Assembly: GCF_014205225.1 (NCBI RefSeq)
Contig: NZ_JACHNB010000001.1
Location: 7,545,501-7,609,500 of the forward strand
Direction: 5' to 3'
From: Actinoplanes octamycinicus
GTDB taxonomy: Bacteria; Actinomycetota; Actinomycetes; Mycobacteriales; Micromonosporaceae
Length of the DNA stretch: 64,000 bases
The position numbers were made by a program, and so were the translations under genes. A model generated the notes under the pieces. It did no database searches and was not told where the DNA came from. It saw only the letters and a list, made by a program, of their open reading frames with translations. Positions 61,698 through 64,000 of this stretch are shown piece after piece (positions within the stretch are counted from its first letter, which is position 1; each line of letters opens with the position of its first letter).

Positions 61698-62294
61698 ATG
61701 GCAGGGCCGACGCGGGAGCTGGTCGAGCACTACGTCCGGTTCTTTGAGGAGCTGGACGACATTCCCTGGGTTGTCGGGGAGTCGCTGTTCTGGACGGTGG
61801 TGCGGCCGGCCGGCGTGGACGCGGTGCTGTCGCTGATCGGGGGCGATCCGGGAGCGCTGGAGAGCTGCCGGCCGGATGAGGTCGCGTGGGAGGACGATCG
61901 GGTCTTCGTCGAGCAGCGGGGTGACGCGGTGCTGCTGGTCGGTCCCAGCGACGTCGGCCTGGAGGAGCTGGACCGGCTGCGGCGGCTCAGTCGGGACGGG
62001 ACCGTGGATCAGGTGTTCTGGGCGATCAACAACTACAACCTGCTGCGCCACCTGGCCGGCGGGGAGCTGGTGACCGAGCTGAACACGCTCTGGCCCGCGG
62101 AGCGGTCGGGCGCCGACCCGGACGCGCTGAACGAGCATCTGGGCGCGCTGCACGAGCTGGACGCTCAGGGTGACGAGCGGGGCGCCGACCTGGACTGGCC
62201 GACCGCGATGGCCACCATGGAGTCGATCACCGGGTTCCGGATCGACGTGGACTGGTTCCGCCGGCCGCACTCGTGGGCGCGGATCAAGGTGTGA
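61698..62294 (+). CDS. DUF6461-type hypothetical protein
   Basis: 198 residues. It begins MAGPTRELVEHYVRFFEELD and DIPWVVGESLFWTVVRPAGV; the acidic middle and end (LRHLAGGELVTELNTLWPAE, TGFRIDVDWFRRPHSWARI) match actinobacterial DUF6461-type proteins of unknown role. No signal peptide or membrane helix is seen. ATG at 61698 follows TAGGAG. The 167 bp between larBC and this gene contain several GGGCAGCGG-type short direct repeats and no gene. A dispersed CGTACCGAAAA motif follows its stop. Confidence 0.72.
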   Translation: MAGPTRELVEHYVRFFEELDDIPWVVGESLFWTVVRPAGVDAVLSLIGGDPGALESCRPDEVAWEDDRVFVEQRGDAVLLVGPSDVGLEELDRLRRLSRDGTVDQVFWAINNYNLLRHLAGGELVTELNTLWPAERSGADPDALNEHLGALHELDAQGDERGADLDWPTAMATMESITGFRIDVDWFRRPHSWARIKV

Positions 62295-62345
62295 CGCGGA
62301 GCTGGCCAGCGGCTCCGTGCGGTACCGCGAGGCGGGGCCTACCGG

Positions 62346-62356
62346 CGTACCGAAAA
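62346..62356 (+). repeat. Core motif of the dispersed CGTACCGRAA element
   Basis: CGTACCGAAAA lies between the convergent DUF6461 and EamA genes, 6 nt before the EamA stop. The second half of the element would fall inside the EamA gene and is not obvious. Confidence 0.5.
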
Positions 62357-62361
62357 GGGAA

Positions 62362-63201
62362 TCAGACGCTGACCAGGACCACGCCCGCGGCGACCAGGAT
62401 CGAGGAGATGATCCGCCAGCGGCCGAACGGCTCGCCGAAGCGGACCACCCCGATCACCGCGGCGATCACCACGCTGCTCTCCCGGAGCGCCGCGACCGGG
62501 GCGAGCGCGCCGCGGGTCTGCGCCCACAGCACCAGGCCGTAGGCGCCGACCGAGAGCAGGCCGCCGGTCAGGCCGAGGGTGCGGTGCGGGCGGAGCTGGG
62601 CGAGCAGCTTGCGGCCGCGCATGGCCAGGGCGACCAGCGGGATCGCCGGTCCCATCAGCAGGAACAGCCAGCCGGCGTAGCCGGCCGTGGTGCCCGCGGC
62701 CCGGACCCCGATCCCGTCGATCGTGGTGTAGGCGGCGATGCTGACCCCGGTGAGCAGCGCCGCGGTGATCGACGGCAGCTGGGCCCGGCCGGGCACGCCG
62801 CCGGCGAAGACCAGGATGCCCAGGCCCACCGAGATGATCACCACGCCGAGCAACTGGACCGGGCCGGGCACCTCACCGATCAGCAGCGCGGCGCCGCCGG
62901 CCACCAGCAGCGGCGACGCGCCCCGGGTGAGCGGGTAGACCTGGCTGAAGTGGCCGAGCCGGTAGCCGCGCATCAGCAGCACCAGGTAGACGACGTGCAC
63001 CGCCACCGAGAGCAGCAGCCACGGCCAGGACCCGGCGGCGGGCAATGGGGTGGCCAGCACCATCGGCACGGCGATCACCGCGCCCGCCACCTGGATCAGC
63101 ACGAAGCCGATCAGCCGGTCCGGGATCGCGTGGGCGATCGCGTTCCAGGCGGCGTGCAGCACCGCGGCGAACAGCACCGCGACGACAATCCCGGTGGACA
63201 A
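62362..63201 (-). CDS. EamA/DMT-family membrane transporter
   Basis: 279 residues with about ten hydrophobic helices in two EamA halves: LFAAVLHAAWNAIAHAIPDR and MRGYRLGHFSQVYPLTRGAS in the first half, and SITAALLTGVSIAAYTTIDG and LAPVAALRESSVVIAAVIGV in the second. The family exports amino acids, nucleosides or metabolites; the substrate is unknown. The start is a TTG at 63201 with GGGG about nine nt upstream; no ATG or GTG start fits the conserved N-terminus. It is divergent from the patatin-like gene, with a 50-bp shared upstream region. Confidence 0.88.
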   Translation of the reverse strand: MSTGIVVAVLFAAVLHAAWNAIAHAIPDRLIGFVLIQVAGAVIAVPMVLATPLPAAGSWPWLLLSVAVHVVYLVLLMRGYRLGHFSQVYPLTRGASPLLVAGGAALLIGEVPGPVQLLGVVIISVGLGILVFAGGVPGRAQLPSITAALLTGVSIAAYTTIDGIGVRAAGTTAGYAGWLFLLMGPAIPLVALAMRGRKLLAQLRPHRTLGLTGGLLSVGAYGLVLWAQTRGALAPVAALRESSVVIAAVIGVVRFGEPFGRWRIISSILVAAGVVLVSV

Positions 63202-63251
63202 CCCGCGTCACCCCTTTTCTCGGCCCCGTCGGCTGGTTACCGTTCAGGATC

Positions 63252-64000
63252 ATGACAAAGGCTCTCGTTCTCGGCGGCGGCGGTGTCACCGGCATCGCCT
63301 GGCATCTCGGTCTGCTCTGCGGTCTGCAGCGGGCCGGCGTCCCGCTGACCGGCGCGGACAGGATCATCGGCACCTCGGCCGGTTCGGTCGTCGGCACGCT
63401 GGTCGCCGCGGGCATCGACCTGGAGGCGGCGGTCGCGCTGCAGCAGGTCGACGTCACCCCGCGGCCCGGCGGCAGCGGCAGCGGGGGCGGCGGGAGCAAC
63501 GGCCGCTGGCTGGCCGCGCTCGCCGTGCTGGCCGACCCGTCGATCCCGGCGCAGCAGGCCCGCGCCCAGGTCGGCGCGATGGCGCTCGCGGCGGACACGC
63601 CCGAGGAGCGGTCGTTCGTGGCGCAGATCGAGGCGATCCTGCCGGTTCGCGAGTGGCCGGACCGGGATCTGCGGATCACCGTGGTGGACACGGCCGACGG
63701 GCAGGACGAGGTGCTGACCGCCAAGTCCGGGGTGCCGCTGGTGAGCGCGGTCGCGGCGAGCTGCGCGGTGCCCGGCCTGATGCCTCCGATCACCATCGGT
63801 GACCGCCGCTACATGGACGGCGGGGTCCGGGTCGGTGCGGGTGCCGACCTGGCGGCCGGCGCGGAGCGGGTGGTGGTGATCGCCCCGCTCGCCATGCTCA
63901 GCCGCGACCGGATCGTCACCGAGCTGGGCCTGACCGGCGCGCCGAAGACCCTGCTGATCGAGCCGGACGAGGCCGCGGTCGAGGCTTTCGGCGGCAACTT
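63252..64000 (+). CDS. Patatin-like phospholipase, 3' end outside window
   Basis: The frame is open from ATG at 63252 to the last base, giving at least 249 residues. The oxyanion loop is LVLGGGGVTGIAWHLGLLCG, the nucleophile elbow IIGTSAGSVVGTLVAAG (GTSAG), and the catalytic Asp lies in RYMDGGVRVGAGADLAAGAE (DGG). A Gly/Ser-rich insert (GGSGSGGGGSNGR) sits at about residues 76-88. Patatin domains hydrolyse acyl esters of lipids with a Ser-Asp dyad. The gene is divergent from the EamA transporter; the neighbour downstream cannot be seen. Confidence 0.9.
   Translation, partial: MTKALVLGGGGVTGIAWHLGLLCGLQRAGVPLTGADRIIGTSAGSVVGTLVAAGIDLEAAVALQQVDVTPRPGGSGSGGGGSNGRWLAALAVLADPSIPAQQARAQVGAMALAADTPEERSFVAQIEAILPVREWPDRDLRITVVDTADGQDEVLTAKSGVPLVSAVAASCAVPGLMPPITIGDRRYMDGGVRVGAGADLAAGAERVVVIAPLAMLSRDRIVTELGLTGAPKTLLIEPDEAAVEAFGGN

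Overview
This is 64 kb of very high-GC actinobacterial DNA. Almost every gene has G/C in third codon positions, GTG starts are frequent, and genes often overlap by 4 nt (GTGA or ATGA). The gene families present (SigE-type ECF sigma factor with a CU044_5270-like partner, FurA-KatG, CBM2 and ricin-B secreted glycosidases, IS110) point to a filamentous actinomycete. My best guess is Micromonosporaceae, Actinoplanes-like; this is inference from gene content only. No rRNA, tRNA or CRISPR array was recognised.

Layout. 0-3.2 kb: end of a helical (TPR-like) gene and a TPR-CHAT peptidase gene broken by an apparent one-base frameshift. 3.2-7.7 kb: TauE/SafE permease, AraC regulator, secreted carboxylesterase, then a CmtR-like metal sensor with a His-rich cation diffusion facilitator. 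7.7-8.5 kb: a 95-bp hairpin repeat array. 8.5-15.6 kb: TetR-controlled operon (AtuA-like, carboxyltransferase, biotin carboxylase, acyl-CoA dehydrogenase) for branched or terpenoid acyl-CoA breakdown. 15.6-19.5 kb: PIN toxin-antitoxin pair, DUF2071, universal stress protein, ECF sigma factor and partner. 19.6-25.2 kb: NACHT-HEAT ATPase, phosphotransferase, methyltransferase remnant and a 1 kb repeat-rich gap. 25.2-34.3 kb: secreted hydrolase, hypothetical protein, katG-furA, DUF899, SnoaL-type sigma factor, and a coupled ArsR/DUF2071/BtrH-like/Cys-rich cassette. 34.4-39.8 kb: heterodimeric ABC exporter with a hydrolase, and a ketopantoate reductase-family gene. 40-46.8 kb: three secreted glycosidases (GH95, GH10, GH59) in one probable operon behind a LacI/CebR-type operator. 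47.4-49 kb: IS110 element. 49-55.6 kb: GNAT acetyltransferase, FAD/4Fe-4S dehydrogenase, and a second, unrelated NACHT ATPase. 55.7-61.5 kb: secreted beta-propeller protein and a lactate racemase locus larA-larE-larBC. 61.7-64 kb: DUF6461, EamA transporter, and the start of a patatin-like protein.

How parts fit. The lar locus encodes LarA and its nickel-pincer cofactor enzymes; LarB and LarC are one polypeptide with a His-rich repeat N-terminus and tandem-repeat linkers. The AtuA operon gives a carboxylase plus dehydrogenase module. The three glycosidases share secretion signals and carbohydrate-binding modules and fit breakdown of plant polymers and glycolipids. CHAT and two NACHT proteins are a concentration of immune or cell-death type architectures.

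The most unusual non-coding content is a set of related repeats: a 95-bp hairpin array, a perfect 57-bp palindrome of the same family inside the AtuA-like gene, a ~50-bp block duplicated beside two repeat fields, and a short element (CGTACCGRAA core) in at least six gaps, mostly at gene 3' ends.
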